A DNA stretch of 64,000 nt from CBDCUI01 sp965223115 (GCA_965223115.1 OZ244982.1:868001-932000), one strand, 5' to 3'; counted from the stretch's first letter, positions 1 to 9,593 are shown. Notes: generated by a model from the sequence alone, not told the origin. Numbers and translations are program-made.

Positions 1-1
1 G

Positions 2-514
2 CTCGGTGGAGATTACTGGGTGACTGATTGGACGCATCATAATCGTAATTTTTTTCGTGCCTTAAAAATGGAAAAAACGATGATGTTTATTATCACTTTT
101 ATCATAGTTCTGGTTGCGGCATTTAATATTATTTCTATGCTTATTATGGTGGTTACAGAGAAGCAAAGTGATATTGCCATACTTCGAACCCAAGGTATGA
201 CTCCAAGAAGTATTATGGGAATTTTCATTGTACAAGGGACTATGATTGGTTTAGTTGGAACTTTGTTAGGGGCACTTGGCGGTGTTTTGCTAGGGCAAAA
301 CGTGGGTAATATAGTTGCCGGTATTGAAAATTTACTTGGGATAAAATTTTTGTCATCCGATGTATATCCGATTAGCGATTTTCCCTCTCAAGTGATTCCT
401 AGTGATGTAATTATTGTCTGCATAACTGCATTCATTCTCACTGTGTTAGCAACGATATATCCTGCTAGGAAAGCTGCACGTACACAGCCAGCTGAAGCTT
501 TACGTTATGAGTAA
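2..514 (+). CDS. lolC: Lipoprotein-releasing ABC permease LolC/LolE, C-terminal part
   Basis: Inner-membrane permease of the Lol system, which frees outer-membrane lipoproteins for transfer to LolA. Only the last ~171 residues are in the window; the frame is open to the left edge, and the GTG at 20 is an internal valine, not a start. The visible part has the family's WT..N..FF.AL.MEK stretch followed by three membrane segments, with the conserved DIAILRTQGM cytoplasmic loop after the first. It ends five bases before lolD, so the two are surely co-transcribed. LolC, LolE and the merged LolF type cannot be separated from this fragment; no lolE follows lolD. Confidence 0.9.
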   Translation, partial: LGGDYWVTDWTHHNRNFFRALKMEKTMMFIITFIIVLVAAFNIISMLIMVVTEKQSDIAILRTQGMTPRSIMGIFIVQGTMIGLVGTLLGALGGVLLGQNVGNIVAGIENLLGIKFLSSDVYPISDFPSQVIPSDVIIVCITAFILTVLATIYPARKAARTQPAEALRYE

Positions 515-519
515 TCATT

Positions 520-1197
520 ATGACTGAAGTATTGCATTGCCAAGGTTTAACTAAGACTTTTGATAGTGGACCTTTGCGTGTAGATGTATTAAATGGCGTA
601 AATTTAAATGTTGCCAAAAATAGTAGAGTTGCCATTGTAGGTGCTTCGGGTAGTGGTAAAAGTACTTTAATGCATATTTTGGGAGGCTTGGATTTACCTA
701 ATTCTGGAGTAGTACAGATATGTGGTGAAGACATGTCTACATTGTCAGATGCAGATCGTGGTCGCCTGCGTAATCGATCAATTGGATTTATTTACCAGTT
801 TCATCACTTATTGCCTGAATTTTCTGCTTTGGAAAATGTTGCCATGCCACTGCTTTTGCGTGGAGACTCAATAGCAGAGGCAATGCATCATGCAAATGAA
901 ATTTTAACAAAAGTGGGCTTAGCTGAACGTGTAAAACATAAGCCTGCAGAGCTTTCAGGCGGTGAGCGGCAACGCGTAGCTATAGCAAGGGCACTTGTAA
1001 CAAAGCCCCAACTCATCCTTGCTGATGAGCCTACTGGGAATCTGGATCGAAAAAACGCAAACCAAGTACATAAGCTTATGTTGGAATTAAACGAGGAATT
1101 GGGTACGGCGGTTATACTTGTAACCCATGACTACAGTATTGCCGAATCAATGAAAAATATATATATGCTTGAAGATGGTGTGTTAGCAGAACAATAG
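520..1197 (+). CDS. lolD: Lipoprotein-releasing system ATPase LolD
   Basis: ATPase that drives lipoprotein release together with the LolC/E-type permease just upstream. At 225 aa it has the usual length. Walker A is GASGSGKST (residues 41-49), the Q-loop lies in YQFHHLLPEF, the ABC signature is LSGGERQR, Walker B is LILADEPTGNLD, and the switch His is in VTHD. The YQFHHLLPEF segment is typical of LolD within the MacB/FtsE-like class. The ATG follows the permease stop by five bases. A convergent DUF2062 gene ends two bases after its stop. Confidence 0.95.
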   Translation: MTEVLHCQGLTKTFDSGPLRVDVLNGVNLNVAKNSRVAIVGASGSGKSTLMHILGGLDLPNSGVVQICGEDMSTLSDADRGRLRNRSIGFIYQFHHLLPEFSALENVAMPLLLRGDSIAEAMHHANEILTKVGLAERVKHKPAELSGGERQRVAIARALVTKPQLILADEPTGNLDRKNANQVHKLMLELNEELGTAVILVTHDYSIAESMKNIYMLEDGVLAEQ

Positions 1198-1198
1198 C

Positions 1199-1735
1199 TT
1201 ACTTTGAGTTATTGTTTAGTTGCCGTTGTTTGCGTAGCTTTCTACTCCTCCAAAATATAACTATGTAAAGCCGCCAAAGTACTCGTGCGGATATAAAACC
1301 AATTAACCCAGACAGAGTTCCCATAAACAAGCACCCCATAAGAAAAGGTTGCCATCTCTCGCGTAACTCTGTAAATAACCAGTTTAGACTTAGCTCAAAA
1401 TCAAAAGGTCCAGGATAGACATTAGTGAGCCAAGTGCCTACTTTATAGGCAAGAAAAAACAGTGGGGGCATCGTTATAGGGTTGGTGATCCATACTAATG
1501 CTACTGAGATTGGTAGATTGCAGCGAAATATAATCGCAAGTCCTGCTGCCAGTAGCATTTGAAACGGAATGGGTATGAATGCGCAAAATAGACCTATTGC
1601 GCAGGCTACCGATACCGACCTGCGATTCAAGTGCCATAAATTTTTATCATGAAGGAGTTCTCCAAAAATTCCTAAGGATTTTTCTTTTTGGATTTTTTGG
1701 CTAGGAATGAACTGCTTTAGGAATTTTCGTGGCAT
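1199..1735 (-). CDS. DUF2062 membrane protein
   Basis: Small inner-membrane protein (178 aa) of the DUF2062 family, whose biochemical role is not established. It shows the family core: a basic N-terminus, RRSVSVACAIGLFCAFIP, a hydrophobic segment, then WITNPITMPPLFFLAY and a final hydrophobic segment near residue 140, ending in an Arg/Lys-rich tail. Members commonly sit next to comEC and exbBD in gammaproteobacteria, as here. It is transcribed against lolD and divergently from comEC, whose GTG is about 50 bases away, so the two share a short promoter region. Confidence 0.85.
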   Translation of the reverse strand: MPRKFLKQFIPSQKIQKEKSLGIFGELLHDKNLWHLNRRSVSVACAIGLFCAFIPIPFQMLLAAGLAIIFRCNLPISVALVWITNPITMPPLFFLAYKVGTWLTNVYPGPFDFELSLNWLFTELRERWQPFLMGCLFMGTLSGLIGFISARVLWRLYIVIFWRSRKLRKQRQLNNNSK

Positions 1736-1785
1736 GTATAAATGATGGCCATATTAATTAAAGTTACATATATATATTTATTTAA

Positions 1786-4089
1786 GTGATCAGGTTTTCA
1801 TTAGCTTTTTTATTTGGAATTCTCATTCTAACAACGTTTCGAGATTTACCACACTGGTTGTGGGCGGTGTGCGTGATTCCGGCGGTATGTTTTGCTATCA
1901 AGTTTCCACGTTACATTGTATTGCTAGGCATTATTATAGGTTTTCTATGGGCGCTTGGTCATGCTTACTTGAGGCTTTATCCTGAACTGGATCGTTCTCT
2001 AGAAGGTGTCGATTTATATGTACAAGGCCTGATTATTTCTATACCTGCTATTCAAGATCGCAGTATGCGCTTTGAACTCAAAGTAACGAGTGCGACACAA
2101 ATCGATAATAATGAAAATATCACAATCCCTAATAAGGTTCGCTTGAACTGGTACGGGGATTTCCCAGTATTACAAATTGGAGAACAATGGCATCTTCGTG
2201 TGCGTTTAAAACGCCCATGGGGTTTTGCTAATCCAGGTGGTTTTGACTATGAGAAATGGTTATTTGAGCAGGGAATTCGTGCCACAGGATATGTCAGAAA
2301 CTCGGAGCTAAACCAACGCATAGAAGTTACAAAACTAAGTCAATTATCTCATTTTGTTAGGGCATGGCTTAATAAGCAGTTTCAGGATGTAGAGCTAGAT
2401 AAAAATACAGCAGTAATTAAAGCTCTCGTGTTGGGTGAAAAAAATGAAATGAGTGAAAAAAGGTGGGAGATATTAACTGCAACAGGTACAAATCACTTAT
2501 TAGCTATTTCAGGATTACACATTAGCTTGGTTTCTGGTTTTGTTTTTTTTATTGTTTTACAGTTATGGAAATTAAGCGAAACATTATGTCTGCTTATTGC
2601 TGCTCAACGGATAGCGGCAATAGCAGGAATAATAGCGAGTGTGCTGTATGCAATGCTTGCCGGCTTTGCCATACCTACTCAGCGTGCCGTGGTAATGGTA
2701 AGTGTAGTATTACTTGCCATTTATTACTCTAAAACGATACGGCCATGGAATATATTAGCGATTGCATTGCTCGCTGTCCTTGTTTGGGATCCATTCTCAG
2801 TATTATCCCCAGGTTTTTGGTTATCTTTCCTCGCCGTAGCTATAATTTTCTATACGATTGCGGAAAAACAAGCAAAGCAATCTTGGATTTATCATATAGG
2901 TCGGATGCAATTGGTTTTAGCAGTAGGTTTATTGCCTTTAACATTAGTATTATTCCAACAAGCTGCTTTGATTGCGCCCATTGCAAATATGTTTGCAGTG
3001 CCTTGGGTTAGTTTTGTAGTTGTACCTCTAGTGCTGCTAGGTTCGGGATTACTAATACTTAGTCAAACTTTATCGGCATGGGTTTTACAAATCGCAGGCT
3101 ATTCTGTAGATGTCTTTTGGGCAGTCCTTACTTTTTTGTACAAACTTCCAAATGCAAATTGGTTTCATGCAGCTCCTGGGTGGGTGCTTATACCAGCTGG
3201 TATTGCAATAATATTGCTATTGGCGCCAAGGGGTTGGCCTGCAAAGTTGCTGTGTATTCCGCTTTTAAGTCCATTAGTATTTGCGCCTGCATCAGAACTG
3301 CTAGATGAAGATGAACTTAGAGTAGCTGTTCTTGATGTAGGGCAGGGCTTGGCTGTTGTTTTAGAACATGATCAATATGTGCTGGTATATGATACAGGAC
3401 CTAAGTTTAGTAAGAGCTTCAATGCGGGTGAGTCCGTGGTCTTACCCTATTTATTAGAGCGTGGTATAGATGAAATCGATATGCTAGTTGTAAGCCATGC
3501 TGACAAGGATCACGCTGGTGGAGCACAAAGTTTACTATCTAATATTGATGTGAAACGCATGGTTACAAGTACACCTTCTAACTATAAGCATGCATTTATG
3601 AGCGAATGCAAAGCCGGGATCCGTTGGGAATGGAAAGGTGTGCATTATCAGTTTTTGCACCCTGGCAAGGATATGCATGGGCTATCAAAAAATAATGGTT
3701 CATGTGTGCTATTGGTACGCCATAGGCAGGGCAGTGTACTGATTACTGGTGATATTGAGCGACCAATCGAGCGATTTTTAGTAGAAAATAAACCTGATTT
3801 GCTTGATACTGATGTCTTAATCGTGCCTCATCATGGAAGCAACTCGTCTTCAACAGCAGCATTTATACAAACTACATCTCCAGAGTATGCAATATTTACT
3901 ACGGGCTATCGAAACCCATATGGATTCCCGAATAAAAAAGTAATTGCTCGTTATGAAGAATTTGGTAGTGCATTAATGAATACGGCTTCTGAGGGTATGA
4001 TTACATTTGCATTTTTAAATCAAAATGGCTTGAAATTACATACAGGTTATCGTGAAAAGCGACGTAGATTTTGGCATTCTAGATTTTAA
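1786..4089 (+). CDS. comEC: ComEC/Rec2 DNA uptake channel
   Basis: Inner-membrane channel for single-stranded DNA in natural transformation. The 767 residues have the full architecture: N-terminal membrane helices and a DUF4131/OB-fold region (about 1-190), the Competence membrane domain containing TGTNHLLAISGLHISLVSG, and a C-terminal metallo-beta-lactamase-like domain with HADKDHAGG beginning near residue 571, plus ITGDIE and PHHGSN. The start is GTG; no in-frame ATG gives a complete first helix. The gene appears intact, which argues for competence potential, although no other com genes are in the window apart from the pilus-related pilZ. Confidence 0.93.
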   Translation: MIRFSLAFLFGILILTTFRDLPHWLWAVCVIPAVCFAIKFPRYIVLLGIIIGFLWALGHAYLRLYPELDRSLEGVDLYVQGLIISIPAIQDRSMRFELKVTSATQIDNNENITIPNKVRLNWYGDFPVLQIGEQWHLRVRLKRPWGFANPGGFDYEKWLFEQGIRATGYVRNSELNQRIEVTKLSQLSHFVRAWLNKQFQDVELDKNTAVIKALVLGEKNEMSEKRWEILTATGTNHLLAISGLHISLVSGFVFFIVLQLWKLSETLCLLIAAQRIAAIAGIIASVLYAMLAGFAIPTQRAVVMVSVVLLAIYYSKTIRPWNILAIALLAVLVWDPFSVLSPGFWLSFLAVAIIFYTIAEKQAKQSWIYHIGRMQLVLAVGLLPLTLVLFQQAALIAPIANMFAVPWVSFVVVPLVLLGSGLLILSQTLSAWVLQIAGYSVDVFWAVLTFLYKLPNANWFHAAPGWVLIPAGIAIILLLAPRGWPAKLLCIPLLSPLVFAPASELLDEDELRVAVLDVGQGLAVVLEHDQYVLVYDTGPKFSKSFNAGESVVLPYLLERGIDEIDMLVVSHADKDHAGGAQSLLSNIDVKRMVTSTPSNYKHAFMSECKAGIRWEWKGVHYQFLHPGKDMHGLSKNNGSCVLLVRHRQGSVLITGDIERPIERFLVENKPDLLDTDVLIVPHHGSNSSSTAAFIQTTSPEYAIFTTGYRNPYGFPNKKVIARYEEFGSALMNTASEGMITFAFLNQNGLKLHTGYREKRRRFWHSRF

Positions 4090-4124
4090 ATAGGATAAGG
4101 ATATACATTAAGGAGTTCATGTAA

Positions 4125-4739
4125 GTGTATGAAATTATGAAGGCAGGTGGCTGGTTAATGCTGCCTATCATTGCATGTTCCATTGTTGCCTTGGCAATCG
4201 TATTGGAAAGATTCTGGACACTACAGAAAGAGCGGGTCACGCCTAAATACCTAGCAGCAAGGATTTGGCAATGGAGTAAAGATGGCAAATTAGATGAAAA
4301 TCGCATTATGCAAATACGAAAAAGTTCTCCATTGGGTCGAGTACTGGCGTCAGGCCTAATTAACCAAAATTATGATAGAGAAGTAATGAAAGAATCCATT
4401 GAAGAGACGGGTAGGCATGTTGCGTATGAATTACAACGTTTTCTCAATACACTGGGCACTATAGCGGCTATCTCTCCTTTGCTAGGGCTTCTTGGCACCG
4501 TAATTGGAATGATTCAAGTTTTTAGTGTTATCACAAGTGTTGGCGTGGGGGATCCAGGAGAGTTAGCAGGAGGAATATCTAAGGCACTGATCACTACAGC
4601 TGCTGGATTGTGTGTAGCGATACCTAGCTTAATTTTTGTGCGTTACTTTAGGAGAAGAGTAGATGGTTTGGTAGTTGGAATGGAGGAAGAAGCCATAAAA
4701 CTGGTTGAAGTAATGCATGGACAGCGCAGAGTCGAGTAA
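4125..4739 (+). CDS. exbB: ExbB/TolQ/MotA-family proton channel
   Basis: Proton-channel subunit that energises envelope processes with an ExbD/TolR partner, encoded two bases downstream. It is 204 aa with an N-terminal membrane helix (AGGWLMLPIIACSIVALAIVLERF) and two further helices, including the SPLLGLLGTVIGMI pore-lining stretch typical of the family. GTG start with the SD-like AAGGAG at 4110-4115; the resulting MYEIMKAGGW N-terminus matches relatives. No tonB, tolA or receptor gene is nearby. In this lipid A neighbourhood the pair is usually annotated only as TolQ/TolR-like, and its client is unknown. Confidence 0.88.
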   Translation: MYEIMKAGGWLMLPIIACSIVALAIVLERFWTLQKERVTPKYLAARIWQWSKDGKLDENRIMQIRKSSPLGRVLASGLINQNYDREVMKESIEETGRHVAYELQRFLNTLGTIAAISPLLGLLGTVIGMIQVFSVITSVGVGDPGELAGGISKALITTAAGLCVAIPSLIFVRYFRRRVDGLVVGMEEEAIKLVEVMHGQRRVE

Positions 4740-4741
4740 CG

Positions 4742-5155
4742 ATGAATTTTAACCGTGCTGAGAGCGATCGTCTTGAGGTAAATCTCACACCACTTATTGA
4801 TGTGGTGTTTTTGCTACTTATTTTTTTTATGGTAACAACAACTTTTAATCAACAAGCTGAACTGCGAGTAGATCTACCAGAAGCTAGTTCTAAAGAGCAA
4901 TCCATAGATGTTGAACCAATTGAAATTACTATTGATAAATCAGGAGTCTATTACATAAATGGAGTGGGCCTTGCGAATAATGAGGCAAAGACACTGATGC
5001 AGTCTTTGCAAAAGATTGCAAACGAAGATATGGAAAGAGGCGTAATCATCAGTGCAGACGCTGCAACCCCACATCAAGCTGTAATTACTGCTATGGATAC
5101 AGTGGCCAGATTAGGCATTTCTAAAGTATCCATCGCAACTTCAAAACCTAAGTAA
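4742..5155 (+). CDS. exbD: ExbD/TolR-family protein
   Basis: Partner of the ExbB-like channel: one N-terminal membrane helix and a periplasmic domain. The helix VNLTPLIDVVFLLLIFFMVT carries the conserved Asp thought to be protonated during the cycle (LIDVVFLLLIFF). The 137-aa length is standard. The periplasmic part (INGVGLANN..., ISADAATPHQAVITAMDTVARLGISKVSIAT) has the family's alternating pattern. It is two bases after exbB and 14 bases before msbA, suggesting one transcript for exbB-exbD-msbA-lpxK. Confidence 0.9.
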   Translation: MNFNRAESDRLEVNLTPLIDVVFLLLIFFMVTTTFNQQAELRVDLPEASSKEQSIDVEPIEITIDKSGVYYINGVGLANNEAKTLMQSLQKIANEDMERGVIISADAATPHQAVITAMDTVARLGISKVSIATSKPK

Positions 5156-5169
5156 TCATAAGCTTTAAA

Positions 5170-6942
5170 ATGGCCACACAAGCCTATAAACAAAGTAGCT
5201 GGCAAACGTATCGGCGTTTATTAAGCTATACCTTATCAAAGTGGCAGTATCTTTTGCTCGGTTCGGTTGCACTATTAATATTCTCGGGGCTAGATGCGCT
5301 TATTGCATACTTATTAGGACCATTTATAGACAATACCTATGTAGCAAAAAATTACGAAGAAATTAAGTGGATTCCCATAATTCTACTCGTAGTAATTATT
5401 TTTCGTGGCATCGTAAATTTTATTGGTACTTATCTGATTGGCTATATTGGTGCATATGTAATTAAGGAACTTCGTCAGGAAATGTTTGATCGAGTGCAAT
5501 ATTTCCCAACTAGTTTTTTTGATCAACAAGCTACAGGCGAACTACTGTCTAAGTTTTCGTATGATGTAGAACGAGTAATCGGTGCTGCAGTAAAAAGTTT
5601 GAGAATTTTGGTAGAGGATACAGCTAAGATCATATTTCTGTTAGCTGTAATGTTTATTAACAACTGGAAACTTACTTTATTGTTTTTGATTGTGGCCCCT
5701 TTAATTGCAGTAGTTGTTGGCTATACAAGTAAATTATTTAGAAAATTTAGTGAACATATGCAGAAATCAGTAGGTAAGATTACTCATATTGTTGAAGAAA
5801 GTATTACCGGGCATCGAATTGTAAAAATTTTTGGCGGTCAGCGATATGAAATCGATAAATTTGAATATGCAAATGAAAAATACCGACGTAATAACCTTAG
5901 AAAAGTAATAACCAAAGCAGCAAGTACACCTATAATTCAAATGTTGGTAGGTTTTGTATTAGTCGCTGTATTGGCCATAGCGGCAAGACCGGAAATAGCA
6001 TCAGAAGAATCTGCAGGAGGTTTTGTTAGTTTCATTGTCGCAATGGTATGGATATTAACCCCAGCGAGAAAACTAACTTTGGTAAATGAAATACTACAGA
6101 CAGGCATTGCTGCAGGTCAAAGTGTGTTTGAATTAATTGACACAGAAAAAGAATATGAGTCATCTACCCAAGCTATTAAGAATTGTAAAGGTAAGATTGA
6201 ATATCAAAATGTAACATTTAAATATGCTACAAGAAATGATCAGGCATTAAATAATGTTAGTTTATTGATAGAACCAGGAGAAACAGTCGCATTTGTAGGT
6301 AAATCTGGAAGTGGTAAAAGTACAATCGTTAATTTATTACCAAGGTTTTATACAGTTGAACAAGGTTCTATATTGATAGATGGAACCGATATTAATGACA
6401 TTAGTTTACAGTCTTTGCGAGCACAAATGTCTATCGTTAGCCAAGAAGTTGTGCTGTTTAATGATACCATTGCTAATAATATTGCTTATGCTAGAGATCT
6501 AGATGCAAATGATCCTCTTATTTTAAAAGTAGCTAAAGCTGCACGGGTTTTAGAGTTTACAGATAAGTTACCAGAAAAATTAAATACGTTAGTAGGCGAG
6601 AATGGAGTATTGCTTTCAGGGGGGCAAAGACAACGCATTGCTATTGCAAGGGCATTGTTAAAAGATGCACCCATCTTAATTTTAGATGAGGCTACTTCTT
6701 CATTAGATACCGAGTCTGAAAAATATATTCAGATAGCTTTAGACATACTTCAAGAAAATAGAACAACGTTGGTAATAGCACACCGGCTTTCAACGATAGA
6801 AAAGGCGGATAGAATCGTTGTTATGGAAAAAGGTAAAATTATAGAAACTGGTAAACATCATGAGTTATTGCAGCGTAATAGTGCATATGCAAATTTATAT
6901 AAAATGCAAATTCATCGACACGACGATGTGGTAAATGCTTAA
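5170..6942 (+). CDS. msbA: Lipid A/phospholipid flippase MsbA
   Basis: Homodimeric ABC exporter that flips lipid A-core across the inner membrane. At 590 aa it is a half-transporter: six membrane helices in the first ~330 residues, then an ATPase domain with GKSGSGKST (Walker A), LLSGGQRQRIAIARALL (signature), ILILDEATSSLD (Walker B) and the switch His in AHRLST. Its position directly before lpxK supports MsbA over other exporters of the same fold. In many pseudomonads msbA lies elsewhere in the genome, so its insertion between exbD and lpxK is a local variation. Confidence 0.92.
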   Translation: MATQAYKQSSWQTYRRLLSYTLSKWQYLLLGSVALLIFSGLDALIAYLLGPFIDNTYVAKNYEEIKWIPIILLVVIIFRGIVNFIGTYLIGYIGAYVIKELRQEMFDRVQYFPTSFFDQQATGELLSKFSYDVERVIGAAVKSLRILVEDTAKIIFLLAVMFINNWKLTLLFLIVAPLIAVVVGYTSKLFRKFSEHMQKSVGKITHIVEESITGHRIVKIFGGQRYEIDKFEYANEKYRRNNLRKVITKAASTPIIQMLVGFVLVAVLAIAARPEIASEESAGGFVSFIVAMVWILTPARKLTLVNEILQTGIAAGQSVFELIDTEKEYESSTQAIKNCKGKIEYQNVTFKYATRNDQALNNVSLLIEPGETVAFVGKSGSGKSTIVNLLPRFYTVEQGSILIDGTDINDISLQSLRAQMSIVSQEVVLFNDTIANNIAYARDLDANDPLILKVAKAARVLEFTDKLPEKLNTLVGENGVLLSGGQRQRIAIARALLKDAPILILDEATSSLDTESEKYIQIALDILQENRTTLVIAHRLSTIEKADRIVVMEKGKIIETGKHHELLQRNSAYANLYKMQIHRHDDVVNA

Positions 6943-6970
6943 CTAGAATACTTTATTAGCATAAATTGAT

Positions 6971-7957
6971 TTGAATATAGATTACGAAAATATTTGGCGT
7001 TCAAAAAACTTACTGTCTACCATACTTTTACCATTATCATGGATATTTAGAACAGCTGTTGTTTTAAGAAGATCCTACTATCGCATAAGAAACTCAAATA
7101 ATTCATATCTACCCGTATTTGTTATTGTTGTTGGTAATCTCACGGTAGGAGGTACAGGGAAGACTCCATTTGTAATTTGGCTTGCAAAATATTGTAAGAA
7201 CAAAGGATTAAATGTGGGCATAGTGACTCGAGGTTATAAGCGAGAAAGTAAACAACATATGATAGAAGTACAGCCACAAACTACGCCATCTGAGGTGGGT
7301 GATGAAGCTTTGTTGCTAGCATTAAAAACGTCTTGTCCAGTAATTGTTTCCGCAAACCGTAGACAAGCAGTAGAAACATTAGTGAGTAAATATCAGGTAG
7401 AAGTGGTTTTGTCTGATGATGGTTTACAGCATTACAATATGCCTAGAGATAAGGAAATTGTTATTGTAGACACTGAACAATTATTTGGTAATGGTAGATG
7501 TTTGCCAGCAGGACCTTTAAGAGAGCCTGTTAAACGTATAAAATCTTGTGATTTAATTATTTATAGTAATTGTGAAAATTCTTCAAATGCAGCATTTAAA
7601 ATGCAAATCAATGATGCTGTTTCGCTTTCGTCAGATATCGTACGAAAATCAGTAAAAGATTTCACCAACTTCACGGTGCATGCAGTTGCAGGTATTGGTA
7701 ATCCAAGTCGTTTTTTTAATGCATTGCGAGGCGCAGGTATTCAGGTCATAGAACATAGATTCCCTGATCATTACACTTATCAAGAGAACGATTTGGAATT
7801 TAATGATGCACATCCTATTCTAATGACTGAGAAAGATGCAGTAAAATGTAAGAAATTCACGCATAAAGATATTTGGTATGTGCCAGTTTCGCTACTACCT
7901 AACGATTTGCTAAGACAAAGTATTTCAACAATTATTGAAGGAATTCAGCATGGATAA
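6971..7957 (+). CDS. lpxK: Tetraacyldisaccharide 4'-kinase LpxK
   Basis: Phosphorylates the 4' position of the lipid A disaccharide precursor at the inner membrane, giving lipid IVA. The protein is 328 aa with an N-terminal hydrophobic anchor (ILLPLSWIFRTAVVLRRSYYR) and the P-loop VVGNLTVGGTGKTP near residues 50-65. LSDDGLQHYN carries conserved aspartates. The start is TTG: it places W and LPLSW at the spacing usual for LpxK, and no ATG precedes the anchor. The ycaR-like gene starts inside its last codons. Confidence 0.92.
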   Translation: MNIDYENIWRSKNLLSTILLPLSWIFRTAVVLRRSYYRIRNSNNSYLPVFVIVVGNLTVGGTGKTPFVIWLAKYCKNKGLNVGIVTRGYKRESKQHMIEVQPQTTPSEVGDEALLLALKTSCPVIVSANRRQAVETLVSKYQVEVVLSDDGLQHYNMPRDKEIVIVDTEQLFGNGRCLPAGPLREPVKRIKSCDLIIYSNCENSSNAAFKMQINDAVSLSSDIVRKSVKDFTNFTVHAVAGIGNPSRFFNALRGAGIQVIEHRFPDHYTYQENDLEFNDAHPILMTEKDAVKCKKFTHKDIWYVPVSLLPNDLLRQSISTIIEGIQHG

Positions 7958-8144
7958 TCAACTACTTGATATTTTGGTCTGTCCCGTAACCAAAGGGCCG
8001 TTAAAATATGACAAAGAACGGCAAGAATTGATTTCTACCTCGGCTCGTCTTGCATATCCAATTCGAGACGGAATACCTGTTATGCTAGAAGAAGAAGCAC
8101 GGACGATAGACGAAGAAGAGTATGATAAATACAAAGCGATGTAA
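7950..8144 (+). CDS. ycaR: Trm112/YcaR-like (UPF0434) small protein
   Basis: A 64-aa protein of the UPF0434/Trm112 family, which in gammaproteobacteria sits between lpxK and kdsB, as here. Visible features are LLDILVCPVTKGPL at the N-terminus and the conserved AYPIRDGIPVMLEEEAR. Only one cysteine remains of the Zn-binding set of eukaryotic Trm112, which is common in this bacterial branch. I chose the ATG at 7950, which has GAAGGA upstream and overlaps lpxK by eight bases; an in-frame TTG 15 bases earlier would add five non-conserved residues. Its role in LPS synthesis is not established. Confidence 0.88.
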   Translation: MDNQLLDILVCPVTKGPLKYDKERQELISTSARLAYPIRDGIPVMLEEEARTIDEEEYDKYKAM

Positions 8145-8187
8145 GTAAAATTCAGAGAATTAAAAATTCTAATTAGTTGATCGTTTT

Positions 8188-8922
8188 GTGGAATTCAAAG
8201 TTGTCATCCCAGCTCGCTATGCATCTACACGATTACCTGGTAAAGCACTTTTGCCGGTTAATGGTAAGCCTATTATCCAGTTTGTGTATGAAAATGCTCT
8301 AAACAGCGGTGCACAGCAAGTCATTGTGGCTACGGATGACCAGCGTATTAAAGAAGCTGCTGAGAAATTTGATGCTGAAGTTTGTTTGACTTCGAGTCAG
8401 CATCTATCAGGTACAGATAGAATTGCTGAAGTGGTGCAAATATATTCTTGGCCTGATGGGGTAGTGATTGTAAATGTGCAAGGTGATGAACCTTTAATGC
8501 CTTCAGGAAATATACGTCAAGTCGCAGAAAATCTAATTACACATGATAATATAAGCATGTCCACTTTATGTGCAAATATAAGTGAAGAAAATTACAAAAA
8601 TAAAAATGTTGTTAAAGTTAATTATGATAAAAATAATATCGCAATAAATTTTAGTAGAGATATACAAACTTTTGATAATGAGTCTATTCAAGGTAAAAAA
8701 ATATATCGGCATTTGGGAATATACTCATATCATGTTGGATTTTTAAATCTATTTACTCAACTTCCACAATCAGTTTCTGAAAAACAAGAGTCACTAGAAC
8801 AATTGCGAGCATTAGATAATGACTATTTAATCTATGTTGACTTGTGTAAAGAAGAAACAGGCATTGGTGTGGATACACAAGAGGATTATAAGATTTTGTT
8901 AAACACGTTAATAAATCGTTGA
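8188..8922 (+). CDS. kdsB: CMP-Kdo synthetase KdsB
   Basis: Activates Kdo as CMP-Kdo for transfer onto lipid IVA. The protein is 244 aa, near the family's ~250. N-terminal VVIPARYASTRLPGKAL is the nucleotide-binding signature, followed by VATDD, SGTDRIAEV and VNVQGDEPLMP, all conserved in KdsB. The start is GTG, placing FKVVIPARY at the expected position. It closes the lipid A/Kdo group; nudF follows after six bases and may be read through. Confidence 0.94.
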   Translation: MEFKVVIPARYASTRLPGKALLPVNGKPIIQFVYENALNSGAQQVIVATDDQRIKEAAEKFDAEVCLTSSQHLSGTDRIAEVVQIYSWPDGVVIVNVQGDEPLMPSGNIRQVAENLITHDNISMSTLCANISEENYKNKNVVKVNYDKNNIAINFSRDIQTFDNESIQGKKIYRHLGIYSYHVGFLNLFTQLPQSVSEKQESLEQLRALDNDYLIYVDLCKEETGIGVDTQEDYKILLNTLINR

Positions 8923-8928
8923 TATGCT

Positions 8929-9522
8929 ATGCAATGGAAGATGAAACGACGTGTTCGTGCTTATGATGGTCATTTTAAAGTTGATCAATGCATAATACAG
9001 CATGAACTTTTTGCTGGTGGGAATAGTGGAGACTTAAAGCGTGAGCGTGTATCCAGACAAAATTCTGTTGCTGTACTACCCTATGATCCGCATAGAGACG
9101 AGGTGGTTTTAATCGAACAATTCCGTGTAGGACCTTTAGAGCAAGATGCGAATCCATGGTTGGTAGAAGTTATTGCGGGCTTGGTAGAGGAGGGTGAAAG
9201 TCTAGAAGAAGTCGCTTATCGTGAAGCTATAGAAGAAGCGGATTGTAAAATTGAAAAGCTATATCATGTTTCTTCTTTTTACCCATCTCCAGGTGGATTT
9301 GCAGAGTTATCACATGTTTATATTGGAAAAACTAATACATCAGGCCTTGGCGGTATTCATGGAGCAGTACACGAAGGGGAAGATATACGTGTTTGCGTAG
9401 TTTCATCACAACAAGCAGTTGATATGTTAAGTGAAGGAGTAATCCGATCAGCAATACCTATGATTGCGCTATATTGTTTTAAAGATCTAAAAGTGGAATT
9501 GCAAAAGAAGTGGTTAAGCTAG
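8929..9522 (+). CDS. nudF: ADP-ribose pyrophosphatase (Nudix) NudF
   Basis: Nudix hydrolase expected to split ADP-ribose into AMP and ribose-5-phosphate. The 197-aa length and the N-terminal QNSVAVLPYD...VVLIEQFRVG strand pattern fit NudF. The Nudix box reads G-x5-E-x7-REAIEEAD from GLVEEG onward: catalytic RE and EE are present, while the usual Gly after the EE pair is Asp, a variation also seen in proteobacterial NudF. FYPSPGGFAELSHVYIG is the family-specific segment. It is probably co-transcribed with kdsB and ends facing the minus-strand secretin-like gene. Confidence 0.88.
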   Translation: MQWKMKRRVRAYDGHFKVDQCIIQHELFAGGNSGDLKRERVSRQNSVAVLPYDPHRDEVVLIEQFRVGPLEQDANPWLVEVIAGLVEEGESLEEVAYREAIEEADCKIEKLYHVSSFYPSPGGFAELSHVYIGKTNTSGLGGIHGAVHEGEDIRVCVVSSQQAVDMLSEGVIRSAIPMIALYCFKDLKVELQKKWLS

Positions 9523-9593
9523 TATAAAGCTGATTAGTCAATTACTATGATTTAAATAGCTTTTTAATTTATTGAAACATATATTTTGACCTA

